23,061 bases of DNA from Thermocrinis sp. (GTDB lineage: Bacteria; Aquificota; Aquificia; Aquificales; Aquificaceae), in assembly GCF_036781485.1 (NCBI RefSeq), contig NZ_DAIQAX010000016.1:1-23061 (forward strand), given 5' to 3'. A program made the position numbers and the translations under genes. Positions within the stretch are counted from its first letter, which is position 1, and the number at the start of each line of letters is the position of its first letter. Of this stretch, positions 1 to 8,008 are shown piece after piece. Under the pieces are notes generated by a model. The model was not told the origin of the DNA. It saw nothing but the letters and a program-made list of their open reading frames with translations, and searched no databases.

Positions 1-51
1 TTAGGCTTTGTCTATGCCTGGAAAAAGGGCGCTCTGAAGTGGCAGATGTAA
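1..51 (+). CDS. nuoA: NADH-quinone oxidoreductase subunit A, C-terminal end only (partial)
   Basis: Reading from base 1 in frame gives LGFVYAWKKGALKWQM followed by TAA at 49-51. NuoA proteins end in a very similar string, with a last membrane helix followed by a tyrosine-alanine-tryptophan-lysine-lysine-glycine-alanine-leucine run, so this is most likely the tail of nuoA cut by the window edge. NuoA is a small membrane subunit of complex I near the quinone pocket. The identification rests on 16 residues, but is supported by nuoB, nuoCD and nuoH downstream on the same strand. The next gene begins at 39, inside this tail, in another frame. Confidence 0.8.
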   Translation, partial: LGFVYAWKKGALKWQM

Positions 52-650
52 TAAAACTGCCCGAGCCCGTAATTATAGGTAATTTATCCGTAGAGGAAGC
101 CCTTTACAGAAGAAGGTCTATAAGAGAATATTTAGACACTCCTCTAACTCTTGCTGAAGTTTCCCAGCTACTTTGGGCGTCCCAAGGTATAACAGACCAG
201 GTTTACAACAAATACAGAACTGCTCCTTCTGCGGGAGCCCTTTATCCCTTGACCGTTTACCTAACTGCTGGTAGAGTGGAGGGTTTGAGGGAAGGGCTCT
301 ATAGATATAACCCTCATAGACACGAGATCATAGCCATAAGTTACGGTGATAAAAGAAGGGTAATCTACAACTATGCCCTTTTTCAGGACTCAATAGTTCA
401 AGCACCAGCTGTTCTTATCTTTACCGCCGATTACAGCATCACGATGAGAAAGTATGGCGAAAGAGGAATAAGGTATGTGCTTACGGAGTTAGGTCATGCT
501 TCTCAAAACGTATACCTACAGGCAACGGCCCTTGGGCTTGGCACCGTAGCAATAGGCGCATTTTATGACGAAGAATTAAAAGAAGCCCTTGGTTTACCGA
601 ATAACGAAGATGTTCTGTATCTAATGCCAGTGGGGAGGGCTAAAGCTTAA
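39..650 (+). CDS. SagB-type nitroreductase-family protein
   Basis: A 203-residue flavin-dependent protein of the nitroreductase superfamily, most like the SagB-type dehydrogenase group. Visible family marks are the N-terminal KLPEP stretch (6-10), the FMN-contacting RRRSIREY (24-31), the RTAPSAGALYP loop (60-70), the FTADY string (128-132) and GHASQNVYLQATALGLGTVAIGAF spread over 152-174, ending in PVGR. Such stand-alone proteins bind FMN and reduce or dehydrogenate small substrates; the substrate here is unknown, and no azole-peptide biosynthesis partners are in view. The GTG start at 39 overlaps the nuoA stop by 13 nt, has no strong ribosome site and has no convincing later start, so translation is probably coupled to nuoA. 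The stop overlaps the convergent gene by 4 nt. Confidence 0.85.
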   Translation: MADVIKLPEPVIIGNLSVEEALYRRRSIREYLDTPLTLAEVSQLLWASQGITDQVYNKYRTAPSAGALYPLTVYLTAGRVEGLREGLYRYNPHRHEIIAISYGDKRRVIYNYALFQDSIVQAPAVLIFTADYSITMRKYGERGIRYVLTELGHASQNVYLQATALGLGTVAIGAFYDEELKEALGLPNNEDVLYLMPVGRAKA

Positions 651-922
651 GAAAGCCACTTTTTTAACTCCTCCTCCAAAGCACAAGATCCACACCTGTT
701 GCAAAAAACGCATCTATCTTTAGCATACTTTTTAGCTAAGCTAACCATGTTGTGTCCCACCAGCCTTGTAAAAACCAAAACCAAATCCGCTTTACACAAG
801 GCAGAGTCTATGTTCTGCTGGGTCTCCTGATTTATAAACTTGATATCCACCCCATACTTTTTGGATAGCTCCCTAACCTTAGAAGCCATCCGATCATAAC
901 CACCTAATACTACAACCTTCAT
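647..922 (-). CDS. DUF2325-type small protein with CX2CX2CX2C motif
   Basis: A 91-residue cytoplasmic protein. The start MKVVVLGGYDRM and the central LVFTRLVGHNMVSLAKK resemble the small DUF2325 proteins, whose usual pattern is a Rossmann-like GG-D-R opening, then a 'threatening' strand ending in hydroxyl-x-x-V-x-H and an alternating helix. What stands out is the end: cysteines 71, 74, 77 and 80 form a CX2CX2CX2C ladder, plus Cys43, which suggests metal or Fe-S binding. Function is unknown. The start is fixed by GGAGGT at 933-928, 5 nt before the ATG. It is transcribed away from the iron transporter genes, from a region that contains a Fur-like palindrome. Its stop overlaps the sagB-like stop. 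Confidence 0.7.
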   Translation of the reverse strand: MKVVVLGGYDRMASKVRELSKKYGVDIKFINQETQQNIDSALCKADLVLVFTRLVGHNMVSLAKKYAKDRCVFCNRCGSCALEEELKKWLS

Positions 923-942
923 AGCTTACCTCCATAAGATTT

Positions 943-961
943 AAACTGATATTCAGTTTCA
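943..961. promoter_or_regulatory. Fur-like palindromic operator candidate
   Basis: AAACTGA-TAT-TCAGTTT (943-959) is a perfect 7+3+7 inverted repeat. Read as TGATATTCAGTTTCA (947-961), it matches 11 of the 14 defined positions of the 7-1-7 Fur box TGATAATnATTATCA. It lies across the expected start site of the DUF2325-type gene and about 57 nt upstream of the -35 of the Fe(III) transporter operon. A looser TGAT-N4-ATCA element follows at 995-1006. The site and its symmetry are seen; regulation by iron through a Fur-family protein is inferred from the neighbouring iron transporter. Confidence 0.5.
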
Positions 962-964
962 ATA

Positions 965-994
965 ATTATACTAAAGAAAAAAGCCCCACATTCA
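965..994 (-). promoter_or_regulatory. Probable promoter of the DUF2325-type gene
   Basis: On the minus strand a perfect TATAAT lies at 970-965. A weak -35 (TGAATG, 994-989) sits 18 nt upstream of it. Transcription would start near 958, directly within the adjacent palindrome, and would leave a leader of about 36 nt containing the GGAGGT ribosome site. Confidence 0.5.
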
Positions 995-1017
995 TGATAA
1001 GGATCAGTTTTCCATTC

Positions 1018-1046
1018 TTGACAGTAGACTGTTTTAATATTAAAAT
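1018..1046 (+). promoter_or_regulatory. Sigma-70-type promoter of the Fe(III) transporter operon
   Basis: TTGACA (1018-1023), a 17-nt spacer and TAAAAT (1041-1046) make a near-consensus housekeeping promoter. The start would fall near 1053, and the gene's ATG is at 1079, with AGGAGGTG at 1067-1074 as ribosome site. Confidence 0.75.
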
Positions 1047-1078
1047 CTAATCTCAAAATCTTTAATAGGAGGTGTGCT

Positions 1079-2059
1079 ATGAGGTTGTTGCTGTCGTTAA
1101 TTGCTGTGCTGCTGTTTGGGCTTTCTTATGCTCAGGAACTTGTGATCTACTCCGGGCGGGGCGAAAGGCTAATAAAGCCAGTGCTGGATGAATTTACCAA
1201 GCAGACCGGTATTAAAGTGGTGCTTCACTCTGGGGGCACGGTGGAGCTCTTTAACAAGCTAATAGCGGAAGGGGACAGAACGCCTGCGGACGTGTTTATA
1301 ACCGTGGATGCGGGAACCTTAGAAAGGGCAAGGATCGCGGGGCTTTTGGAGCCTATAAAGTCAGAGGTAGTGGAGAAAAACATTCCAAAGGAGTTTAGAG
1401 CACCTGATAACTCTTGGGTAGGCCTTTCCTTGAGGTTTAGAGTGATTGCCTACAATCCGCAAAAGGTAAAACCAAGTGAAATAAAAACCTTTGACGACCT
1501 TACTAATCCCAAGTGGAGAGGTAGGGTGGGCATACGCACAGGAAGCAACGTCTATCCTCAGTCTCAGATCGCTATGATGATCGCCGAAAGGGGAGAAAAA
1601 GAAACTGAAAAGTTTCTTAGGGCCCTTCTTGCCAATGTGGGGGATAAAATATACCCTTCCGATGCAAGGATAGTGGAAGCGGTGGCAAAGGGCGAGATAG
1701 ACGTAGGTATAGTTAATCATTACTACGTGTATAAACACTTGGAAGCTAACCCGCAGGACAGGAAGACCCTTAGCTTTGTAGTGCCACTCAACACCCACTA
1801 CAACGTCTCTGGAGCGGGTATCCTAAAAACGAGCAAGAAGAAGGATTTGGCACTGAAGTTGATAGAGTTTTTGGCTTCTGAGGAAGGACAAAAGCTCTTT
1901 GTGGAGGAAAACTGGGAGTATCCCGTAGCTCCAAAGGTTTCCATACGCCAGGGTATGCTCCCGAGGGATAAATTTACTCTCAGCAAGGTGTCTCTGTCTG
2001 TGATGGGAAGATACATGGTTCCAGCGGTGGACTTAATTGACAAAGTGGGATACAGATGA
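1079..2059 (+). CDS. fbpA: Fe(III) ABC transporter, periplasmic binding protein (FbpA/FutA type)
   Basis: A 326-residue periplasmic ferric-iron binding protein that would capture Fe(III) and pass it to the membrane permease encoded next. Residues 1-18 are a signal peptide ending SYA, followed by QELVIYSGRGE, the family's typical first strand. ADVFITVDAGTL (70-81) and the NPKWRGRVG stretch (143-151) are family marks. IVNHYY (211-216) supplies the adjacent tyrosines that ligate iron in FbpA/FutA proteins, with Tyr24 as a further candidate ligand. Length is normal. The ATG has a strong AGGAGGTG 4 nt upstream and a near-consensus promoter. The stop overlaps the permease start in an ATGA, so the two are translationally coupled. 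Other oxyanion or sulfate binding is less likely given the tyrosine pair. Confidence 0.9.
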   Translation: MRLLLSLIAVLLFGLSYAQELVIYSGRGERLIKPVLDEFTKQTGIKVVLHSGGTVELFNKLIAEGDRTPADVFITVDAGTLERARIAGLLEPIKSEVVEKNIPKEFRAPDNSWVGLSLRFRVIAYNPQKVKPSEIKTFDDLTNPKWRGRVGIRTGSNVYPQSQIAMMIAERGEKETEKFLRALLANVGDKIYPSDARIVEAVAKGEIDVGIVNHYYVYKHLEANPQDRKTLSFVVPLNTHYNVSGAGILKTSKKKDLALKLIEFLASEEGQKLFVEENWEYPVAPKVSIRQGMLPRDKFTLSKVSLSVMGRYMVPAVDLIDKVGYR

Positions 2060-3618
2060 TCTACGCCTTAGCCTTTGGGGTGGCGGCCATCCCTGCCATC
2101 CCCATCCTTTTTACTATTTACAGTGCCCTCAGCGCAGACCCAGAGCTTTGGATAAGACTTTACCAAACCAGGCTCAGCGTGATCTTGCCCAACACTCTAA
2201 AGCTCGCACTATCTGTGGGGATCCTTTGTCTCCTTTTTGGTGTATCTTCCGCATGGCTGGTAAGCAGATACAAGTTCTTTGGGAAAAGGCTTTGGGAAGT
2301 GCTTTTGATATTGCCCTTTGCCATACCGGGTTACATCATGGCTTATGCCTATGCGAGCTTTTTTGCCCCCGGCGGACCAGCCCAAAGCCTTTGGGAAAAA
2401 TTCTTTGACCTTCCTATGCCCTCTTTATACTCCTTTTGGGGAGTGTCTTTGGTGTTAAGCCTTGTAAATTACCCTTACGTCTATCTTTTGGCGAGGGCGA
2501 GTTTTCTTAGCAGTAGTCAAACCTACCACGATGTAGCCAAGTCTTTGGGAGCCTCTGCCTTCAGAAGGTTTATCAGCATAGACCTTAAACTTGCCTACCC
2601 GAGCATCGTAGCAGGGCTTTTGTTGGCTCTGATGGAGGTTATGGCAGACTTTGGAACGGTTGCCCTTTTGAGGTATCCCACTTTTACCGAAGCCATATAC
2701 AGACAGATAACGGGAAGGTTTGATACTATGGGTGGGGCAGCCCTTGCCTCTGTCCTTTTGTTCCTTAGCTTTATGCTTTTTAACCTTGAGAAGCACTTTA
2801 GGGGCAAAAGGTCCTTTGAACAGGTGGGGGTAAGTTTTAGACCTTTGGAACCTAAACCTTTGGGTCCTGTGGGGAGCATTATAATCAACGCAGGGCTTTT
2901 GATTTTTATGCTCGCAGCCTTTTTCGTGCCCGTTGGAATTATACTGGATATGGCTCTGGAGGGTATTATAAGCAAAGGTTGGGACAACAGACTTTTGAAG
3001 TTTGCCTTAAACAGCCTTTTGGTTTCTGCTTTGGGTGCCTCTTTTGCAACTTTGCTTGTTTTTGTTCCTGCCTACCTTAGCGCAAGGCATCCAAATTTGG
3101 TAAGCAAGCTTATATATTATCTTTCCTCCCTGGGCTATAGCTTGCCTGGACCAGTGGTAGCTGTTGGTCTCCTTCTTGTTTCTACCACATACTTAAACTG
3201 GCTCTACGGTAGTTTAATGCTACTTATATTGGCCTATGTGGTAAGGTTTATGCCCATTTCCTTACAGTCCCAACACTCGGCTATAGTTAGTCTTTCTCCA
3301 TCTTTGGAGCAGGCTTCAAGAACTTTGGGAAAAGGCCTTTGGGCTACCTTCAGGAATATAACCATTCCAAACATAAAGGGTGGCATAATAGTGGGATGGA
3401 TTATAGTCTTTGTGGATTGTATGAAGGAGCTACCTGCTACTATGATGCTAAGGCCCTTGGGCTTTGACACTTTGGCAATAAGAGTTTGGGTGGAAGCCTC
3501 CGAGTCCCTTTGGGAAATGGCTTCCATTCCCGCCCTGATGATCGTAATTACTGGACTGATCCCTCTTGTGATCGTAATGAGAGAGTTTGGTAGGGGTAAA
3601 GATGTGGAAGTGGGATAA
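2056..3618 (+). CDS. fbpB: Fe(III) ABC transporter, fused permease (FbpB/FutB type)
   Basis: A 520-residue inner-membrane permease with about twelve hydrophobic spans, built as two homologous permease halves, as is usual for FbpB/SfuB/FutB. Each half carries an ATPase-coupling loop: ThrTyrHisAspValAlaLysSerLeuGlyAla at about 156-166 and LeuGluGlnAlaSerArgThrLeuGlyLys at about 417-426, each followed by a conserved hydrophobic-proline segment. The second has the ELPATMMLRPLGFDTLA signature (458-474) typical of iron permeases. It overlaps fbpA by 4 nt and the ATPase gene by 17 nt, so all three form one coupled operon. It would translocate ferric iron using ATP hydrolysed by the next gene product. 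Confidence 0.92.
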   Translation: MIYALAFGVAAIPAIPILFTIYSALSADPELWIRLYQTRLSVILPNTLKLALSVGILCLLFGVSSAWLVSRYKFFGKRLWEVLLILPFAIPGYIMAYAYASFFAPGGPAQSLWEKFFDLPMPSLYSFWGVSLVLSLVNYPYVYLLARASFLSSSQTYHDVAKSLGASAFRRFISIDLKLAYPSIVAGLLLALMEVMADFGTVALLRYPTFTEAIYRQITGRFDTMGGAALASVLLFLSFMLFNLEKHFRGKRSFEQVGVSFRPLEPKPLGPVGSIIINAGLLIFMLAAFFVPVGIILDMALEGIISKGWDNRLLKFALNSLLVSALGASFATLLVFVPAYLSARHPNLVSKLIYYLSSLGYSLPGPVVAVGLLLVSTTYLNWLYGSLMLLILAYVVRFMPISLQSQHSAIVSLSPSLEQASRTLGKGLWATFRNITIPNIKGGIIVGWIIVFVDCMKELPATMMLRPLGFDTLAIRVWVEASESLWEMASIPALMIVITGLIPLVIVMREFGRGKDVEVG

Positions 3619-4651
3619 TTCTGAAGTTCACTTAGAGTTGGAGGGTGTAAGAAAGACCTTTGGGAGTGTATCTGCGGTTAAGGGGATAAGCCTGAAGATA
3701 TACAAAGGGGAGTTTTTCTCCCTCCTTGGACCCTCTGGTTCTGGTAAATCTACCATTCTAAGGCTTATAGCGGGCTTGGAAAGGCCGGACGAGGGAACTA
3801 TAAGGATAGAAGGAAAAGTGGTTGCAAGCAAGGAAAGTTGGGTGCCACCAGAAAAGAGGGGTGTGGGACTTGTCTTTCAAAACTACGCCCTTTTTCCTCA
3901 CATGACGGTGTTTGAAAACGTAGCCTATGGGATCTCTTACCTTCCAAAGCAAGAGGTGAAAAGAAGGGTTAGGGAGCTTTTGGAGATGGTGGGCCTTGCC
4001 CACAAGGAAAAGCACTATCCCCATCAACTATCGGGGGGAGAACAGCAAAGAGTTGCCTTAGCGAGAGCTCTGGCGGTGGCACCTAAGGTAATGCTGTTGG
4101 ATGAGCCCTTTTCTAACCTTGATGCGGACCTAAGGAGGGACCTAAGAAAACAGACAAAGAAAATACTCAAGGAACTGGGAACCACAACCATTTTGGTAAC
4201 CCACGACCAAGAAGAAGCCCTTTCCCTGTCGGACAGGATAGGAGTGATAAACGGAGGAGTTTTAGAGCAGGTGGGCATCCCCTTTGAGGTCTATCACAGA
4301 CCAGCCACGCGCTTTGTGGCAGACTTTTTAGGTATGGCAGACTTTTATAAGGGAAGAGTAGAAGGTGGAATTTTAATATCGGAGATTGGCAACTTTTCTC
4401 TTGACGGTCAATGGAAGTGTAAGTCTGAAGAGGTGGAAATAATGATAAGGCCAGACGATGTAGATTTTGAGCCAGATCCACAGGGAGAAGCGGTCATAGT
4501 GGAAGTGGAATTTTTAGGTGCAGACATCATCTACAGTATATCCCTACCAGAAGGCAAGCTCATTCACTCAGTAAAGACCTCAAGGGAACTCTATCCTGTG
4601 GGCACAAAGGTTAGGGTAAAGATTGACCCTAATCACCTTGTGATCTTTTAA
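3602..4651 (+). CDS. fbpC: Fe(III) ABC transporter, ATP-binding protein (FbpC/FutC type)
   Basis: A 349-residue cytoplasmic ATPase. Seen in order: Walker A GPSGSGKST (43-51), Q-loop glutamine 93 in VFQNYALFPHMT, ABC signature LSGGEQQR (143-150), Walker B VMLLDEPF (163-170), H-loop His201, and a C-terminal TOBE-like extension from about 240. This matches FbpC and relatives that drive iron, spermidine or sulfate import; the neighbours decide for iron. I chose ATG 3602, with GGGG 5 nt upstream, over a TTG at 3587 that would lengthen the overlap with the permease gene. The downstream nuoB has its own ribosome site and a possible -10 element. Confidence 0.92.
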   Translation: MWKWDNSEVHLELEGVRKTFGSVSAVKGISLKIYKGEFFSLLGPSGSGKSTILRLIAGLERPDEGTIRIEGKVVASKESWVPPEKRGVGLVFQNYALFPHMTVFENVAYGISYLPKQEVKRRVRELLEMVGLAHKEKHYPHQLSGGEQQRVALARALAVAPKVMLLDEPFSNLDADLRRDLRKQTKKILKELGTTTILVTHDQEEALSLSDRIGVINGGVLEQVGIPFEVYHRPATRFVADFLGMADFYKGRVEGGILISEIGNFSLDGQWKCKSEEVEIMIRPDDVDFEPDPQGEAVIVEVEFLGADIIYSISLPEGKLIHSVKTSRELYPVGTKVRVKIDPNHLVIF

Positions 4652-4657
4652 ATAGAG

Positions 4658-4686
4658 TATAATTTTTAAGCCCGAGGAGGTTTTAG
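4658..4686 (+). promoter_or_regulatory. Possible -10 element and ribosome site of nuoB
   Basis: A perfect TATAAT lies at 4658-4663, between fbpC and nuoB, with no good -35 at the usual distance. A strong GAGGAGG ribosome site (4674-4680) follows. It may give the resumed nuo block its own transcript, but read-through from the iron operon is equally possible. Confidence 0.4.
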
Positions 4687-4687
4687 A

Positions 4688-5224
4688 ATGGCAGCTTTAA
4701 ACTCAAACGGTTTTGTTTTAACCACGGTGGATGAGCTTTTGAGCTGGGCTAGAAGAAACGCTTTATGGCCCGTAACCATAGGGCTTGCCTGCTGTGCTAT
4801 AGAGATGATGCATACTGCAGCTTCTCGATTTGACTTGGACAGATTGGGTGTTATATTCAGAGCTTCTCCAAGGCAGGCGGACCTACTCATCGTGGCGGGA
4901 ACAGTGGTAAATAAAGTGGCACCTATGCTAAAGCTTATTTGGGAGCAGATGCCAGACCCCAAATGGTGCATATCCATGGGTGGATGCGCCTCCGCTGGTG
5001 GTCCATTCCCTACCTATTCCACCCTTCAAGGCGTAGATAGGATAATTCCAGTGGATGTTTATATACCAGGTTGTCCTCCCCATCCTCAGGGACTTATCTA
5101 CGGCATACTCCAGCTTCAGAAAAAGATAAAACAGATGGGTGTCAGAAAATACGATAAAGCCTTTGAAGAGTTTAACAAGGATATACAAAGACAGGGACTT
5201 ATTCCAAGAGAGGTGGAAGTTTAA
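4688..5224 (+). CDS. nuoB: NADH-quinone oxidoreductase subunit B
   Basis: A 178-residue peripheral-arm subunit of complex I that carries the terminal [4Fe-4S] cluster N2, which hands electrons to quinone. The four expected ligands are present: the tandem Cys35-Cys36 in LACCAIEMMH, Cys100 in MGGCASAGG and Cys129 in PGCPPHPQ. Length is normal. The ATG is preceded by GAGGAGG 7 nt upstream. The stop is one base before the nuoCD start. In most bacteria nuoB directly follows nuoA; here about 4.6 kb of other genes intervene. Confidence 0.96.
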   Translation: MAALNSNGFVLTTVDELLSWARRNALWPVTIGLACCAIEMMHTAASRFDLDRLGVIFRASPRQADLLIVAGTVVNKVAPMLKLIWEQMPDPKWCISMGGCASAGGPFPTYSTLQGVDRIIPVDVYIPGCPPHPQGLIYGILQLQKKIKQMGVRKYDKAFEEFNKDIQRQGLIPREVEV

Positions 5225-5225
5225 T

Positions 5226-6983
5226 ATGCCTTGGATGAACAAAGTTTCTGCAGAGAGGGTAAAGTCTGAGTTTAAAGAAGTAGAGATAGAATACACAAAG
5301 CACACCACAAACCTTCACGTCAAAAAGGAAAAGCTTATAGACCTTTTAACCTTTCTGAAGAACAAAGAAGGATACAGACACTTCATAGACTTTTCCTGTA
5401 TAGACTTTCCAGATAAAAAAGAGCGCTTCCAGGGGGTTTATATTCTCTACAATCCAGATGAAAACGAAAGGGTTATAGTAAAAACCTGGGCAAAGGACGG
5501 AAAGCTTCCCTCTGTGGAAAAGCTGTGGGCTTGTGCCCGGTGGGCTGAGAGGGAAGCTTACGACATGTTCGGAGTGGAGTTTGAAGGACACGAAAACCTA
5601 AGAAGGATGTTCATGTGGGAGGGATACGAATACTTTCCGCTAAGAAAGGACTTTCCTATACAAGGTTTTCCTGAGGTGGAACTACCCTCTCTAACTGAGG
5701 TGATGCACGGAAGGACAGACCCACCCAGTCATGATTATGAGCTTTTGCACACAAAAGTAGCCACCTTAGAGGATCTTGAAAGGACAGAAAAGGCAAGGCT
5801 AAAGAAAAAAGCCCAACTCGTGCTAAACTGGGGACCTTTACATCCGGGAACCCACGGCACCATATGGTTTTTGTTTGACCTGGATGGAGAAAACGTAGTC
5901 CAGTGTGACGTGATCTTGGGCCAGCTTCACAGGGGGATGGAAAAGATCGCAGAGAACCTATACTACTTTCAGTTTCTTCCATACACGGATCGTATGGACT
6001 ACATATCCGCCATATGCAACGAGCTTGCCTACGTGAATGCGGTAGAAAAGCTCTTGGGCGTGGAGGTCCCAGAAAAGGCAAGATACATAAGAACCATGTT
6101 TGCAGAGCTTCAGAGGATAAACTCCCACCTTCTTTGGCTTGGTACAGGTGCCCTGGACCTTGGAGCTTTAACAGTCTTTCTGTATGCCTTTAGAGAAAGA
6201 GAGAAAATAATGGACATAATAGAAGGGAACGCTGGCTATAGGCTAACAACAGCCTTTTTGAGAATAGGTGGCGTGCACTACGACCTGGCAGAGGGCACCT
6301 TAGATGTAGTGAAAGCTTTCATAAAGGACTTTCCAGAAAGACTAAAAGAGTATCATCAACTACTAACAAGAAACAGGATTTGGTTAAGAAGGACAAAGGA
6401 CGTTGGGGTCATCACAAGGGAAGACGTTTTTAACTACGGACTTACTGGACCAGTGGCAAGAGGTTCTGGCGTGCCTTACGATATAAGAAAGCTTGAGCCC
6501 TACGCTGCTTATGAGGAGGTGGATTTTGATGTGCCTGTGGGAGAAGTGGGAGACGTGTATGACAGATACTTAGTGAGGATGGAGGAGATGGTCCAAAGCT
6601 TGAGAATAATAGAGCAGTGCGTTAGCAAGCTTGAAAAGCTTCCAAAGAGTGCGCCTTACATAAACAAAGAGCATCCTGCGGTCATGGCACCAAAGGAGGA
6701 AGTCTTTAAAGACTTAGAGGATATGGTAAAGAACTTCAGAATAGTGGTCCACGGGGAGAGCGCTCCACCTGGAGAGGTATATGCCAGCGGAGAAAATCCA
6801 AGGGGAGAGCTTGGCTTTTACATATACTCCACTGGAGGCTCCAAGCCTTACCGCCTGAGGATAAGGTCTGGAGCCCTTTATAACCTTTCCATCTTTCCAA
6901 AGCTTATAGAGGGAAGGACAATCGCAGACGCTATAGCTTTGCTGGGGAGCCTAGATCCTGTGGTAGGAGAAACGGACAGGTAA
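5226..6983 (+). CDS. nuoCD: NADH-quinone oxidoreductase subunits C and D, fused
   Basis: A 585-residue fusion of the 30-kDa (NuoC) and 49-kDa (NuoD) subunits of complex I. The NuoC part holds WAEREAYDMFGVEFEGHENLRR (around 106-127), and the NuoD part begins near 198 with LNWGPLHPGTHG, followed by LGQLHRGMEKIAE, including the histidine region that lines the quinone pocket. The linker between them is about 60 residues. I chose ATG 5226 (with GAGGTG at 5211-5216), because an earlier ATG at 5139 would overlap nuoB by 86 nt and add 29 residues unlike NuoC; ATG 5235 is an alternative. Fused NuoCD is also known in enterobacteria. Confidence 0.95.
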   Translation: MPWMNKVSAERVKSEFKEVEIEYTKHTTNLHVKKEKLIDLLTFLKNKEGYRHFIDFSCIDFPDKKERFQGVYILYNPDENERVIVKTWAKDGKLPSVEKLWACARWAEREAYDMFGVEFEGHENLRRMFMWEGYEYFPLRKDFPIQGFPEVELPSLTEVMHGRTDPPSHDYELLHTKVATLEDLERTEKARLKKKAQLVLNWGPLHPGTHGTIWFLFDLDGENVVQCDVILGQLHRGMEKIAENLYYFQFLPYTDRMDYISAICNELAYVNAVEKLLGVEVPEKARYIRTMFAELQRINSHLLWLGTGALDLGALTVFLYAFREREKIMDIIEGNAGYRLTTAFLRIGGVHYDLAEGTLDVVKAFIKDFPERLKEYHQLLTRNRIWLRRTKDVGVITREDVFNYGLTGPVARGSGVPYDIRKLEPYAAYEEVDFDVPVGEVGDVYDRYLVRMEEMVQSLRIIEQCVSKLEKLPKSAPYINKEHPAVMAPKEEVFKDLEDMVKNFRIVVHGESAPPGEVYASGENPRGELGFYIYSTGGSKPYRLRIRSGALYNLSIFPKLIEGRTIADAIALLGSLDPVVGETDR

Positions 6984-6997
6984 TGGGAGGATAAAGT

Positions 6998-8008
6998 ATG
7001 GCTGAGTTGGGGCTTAGCCTGTTCATTGCCTTAGTAAAGGTCCTTTTGATTTTGGGAATTTTTCTGGGAATAGGTGCTTATCTGACATGGTTTGAAAGAA
7101 AGCTGGCTGGACACATACAGGGAAGGCTTGGTCCCAAGCTGGTGGGTCCCTTTGGATTACTACAACCCTTGGCGGACGGTCTGAAGTTGCTCACCAAAGA
7201 GTCCGTAATACCCGACAGGGCAGACAAGGTAGTGTATTATTTGGCGGTTGTTTTAGCTCTGGCACCAGCCATCATGCTCTTTTCAGTTATTCCCTTTGGT
7301 CCAAGCTTTAGTTTATTTGGTGTAGAAATAAAGCCCATCGTTGCGGACGTAAATATTGCGATCCTTCTGGTCTTTGCCTTTGGATCTTTGTTGGTTTATG
7401 GTACCATATTCTCTGGATGGGCTTCTAACTCAAAGTATGCCTTTATAGGATCCTTGAGAAAGGCTGCGGTAATTATAGGTTATGAGGTGGTGTTAGGCTT
7501 TTCTGTGCTTGGGGTGATCCTTTTGGCTGGAACTATGAGTACCACAGGTATTGTGCAAGCTCAGATAGAGAGAGGCGTTTGGTTTATAGTTTATCAGCCT
7601 GTGGCGTTTATTCTTTACCTTTTCTGTATGCTGGCGGAGTCTGGAAGGGTGCCCTTTGACATTCAGGAAGCAGAGGCAGAATTAGTAACGGGTTATCATG
7701 TAGAATATGGCGGTATGCGTTTTGGTGTATTTCCTTTGGCAGAGTGGTATTTGAACGTAATGGCACTTTCTGCCATTGCGGTTGTGCTCTTTTTGGGTGG
7801 ATGGTCCGGACCTAACATCTTTGGCCCCCTTTCTCCCTACCTTTGGTTTTTGATAAAGATGTTCGGTCTTGTGTTCTTTGTCCTTTGGCTTCATTGGACC
7901 CTTCCAAGGTTTCAGGCAAAGGACATAACAGAGATAGGTTGGAAGATCATGCTTCCCCTTGCGATCCTAAACGTGGTGCTAACTGCCTTTGTGTATTACT
8001 TCGTCTAA
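6998..8008 (+). CDS. nuoH: NADH-quinone oxidoreductase subunit H
   Basis: A 336-residue membrane subunit of complex I with about eight membrane spans, forming much of the quinone chamber at the junction of the two arms. Family marks are ERKLAGHIQGRLGPKLVG (33-50), LADGLKLLTKE (58-68) and RVPFDIQEAEAELVTGYHVE (217-236), where the glutamates of the loop between helices 5 and 6 are conserved. GGGAGG lies 7 nt before the ATG. The stop overlaps the stop of the convergent frdB-like gene by 4 nt, so the nuo block ends here. NuoE-G and NuoI-N are not in the window. Confidence 0.96.
   Translation: MAELGLSLFIALVKVLLILGIFLGIGAYLTWFERKLAGHIQGRLGPKLVGPFGLLQPLADGLKLLTKESVIPDRADKVVYYLAVVLALAPAIMLFSVIPFGPSFSLFGVEIKPIVADVNIAILLVFAFGSLLVYGTIFSGWASNSKYAFIGSLRKAAVIIGYEVVLGFSVLGVILLAGTMSTTGIVQAQIERGVWFIVYQPVAFILYLFCMLAESGRVPFDIQEAEAELVTGYHVEYGGMRFGVFPLAEWYLNVMALSAIAVVLFLGGWSGPNIFGPLSPYLWFLIKMFGLVFFVLWLHWTLPRFQAKDITEIGWKIMLPLAILNVVLTAFVYYFV

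Noticed and set aside
1361..1798. Long minus-strand open frames inside the iron transporter and nuo genes
   Set aside because: They lie antisense to clear genes, have no ribosome sites and give low-complexity, unrecognisable proteins; they are shadows of the biased codon use.
2037..2408. Plus-strand frame overlapping the fbpA/fbpB junction
   Set aside because: It runs out of frame through fbpB, which has clear family motifs, and its product resembles nothing.
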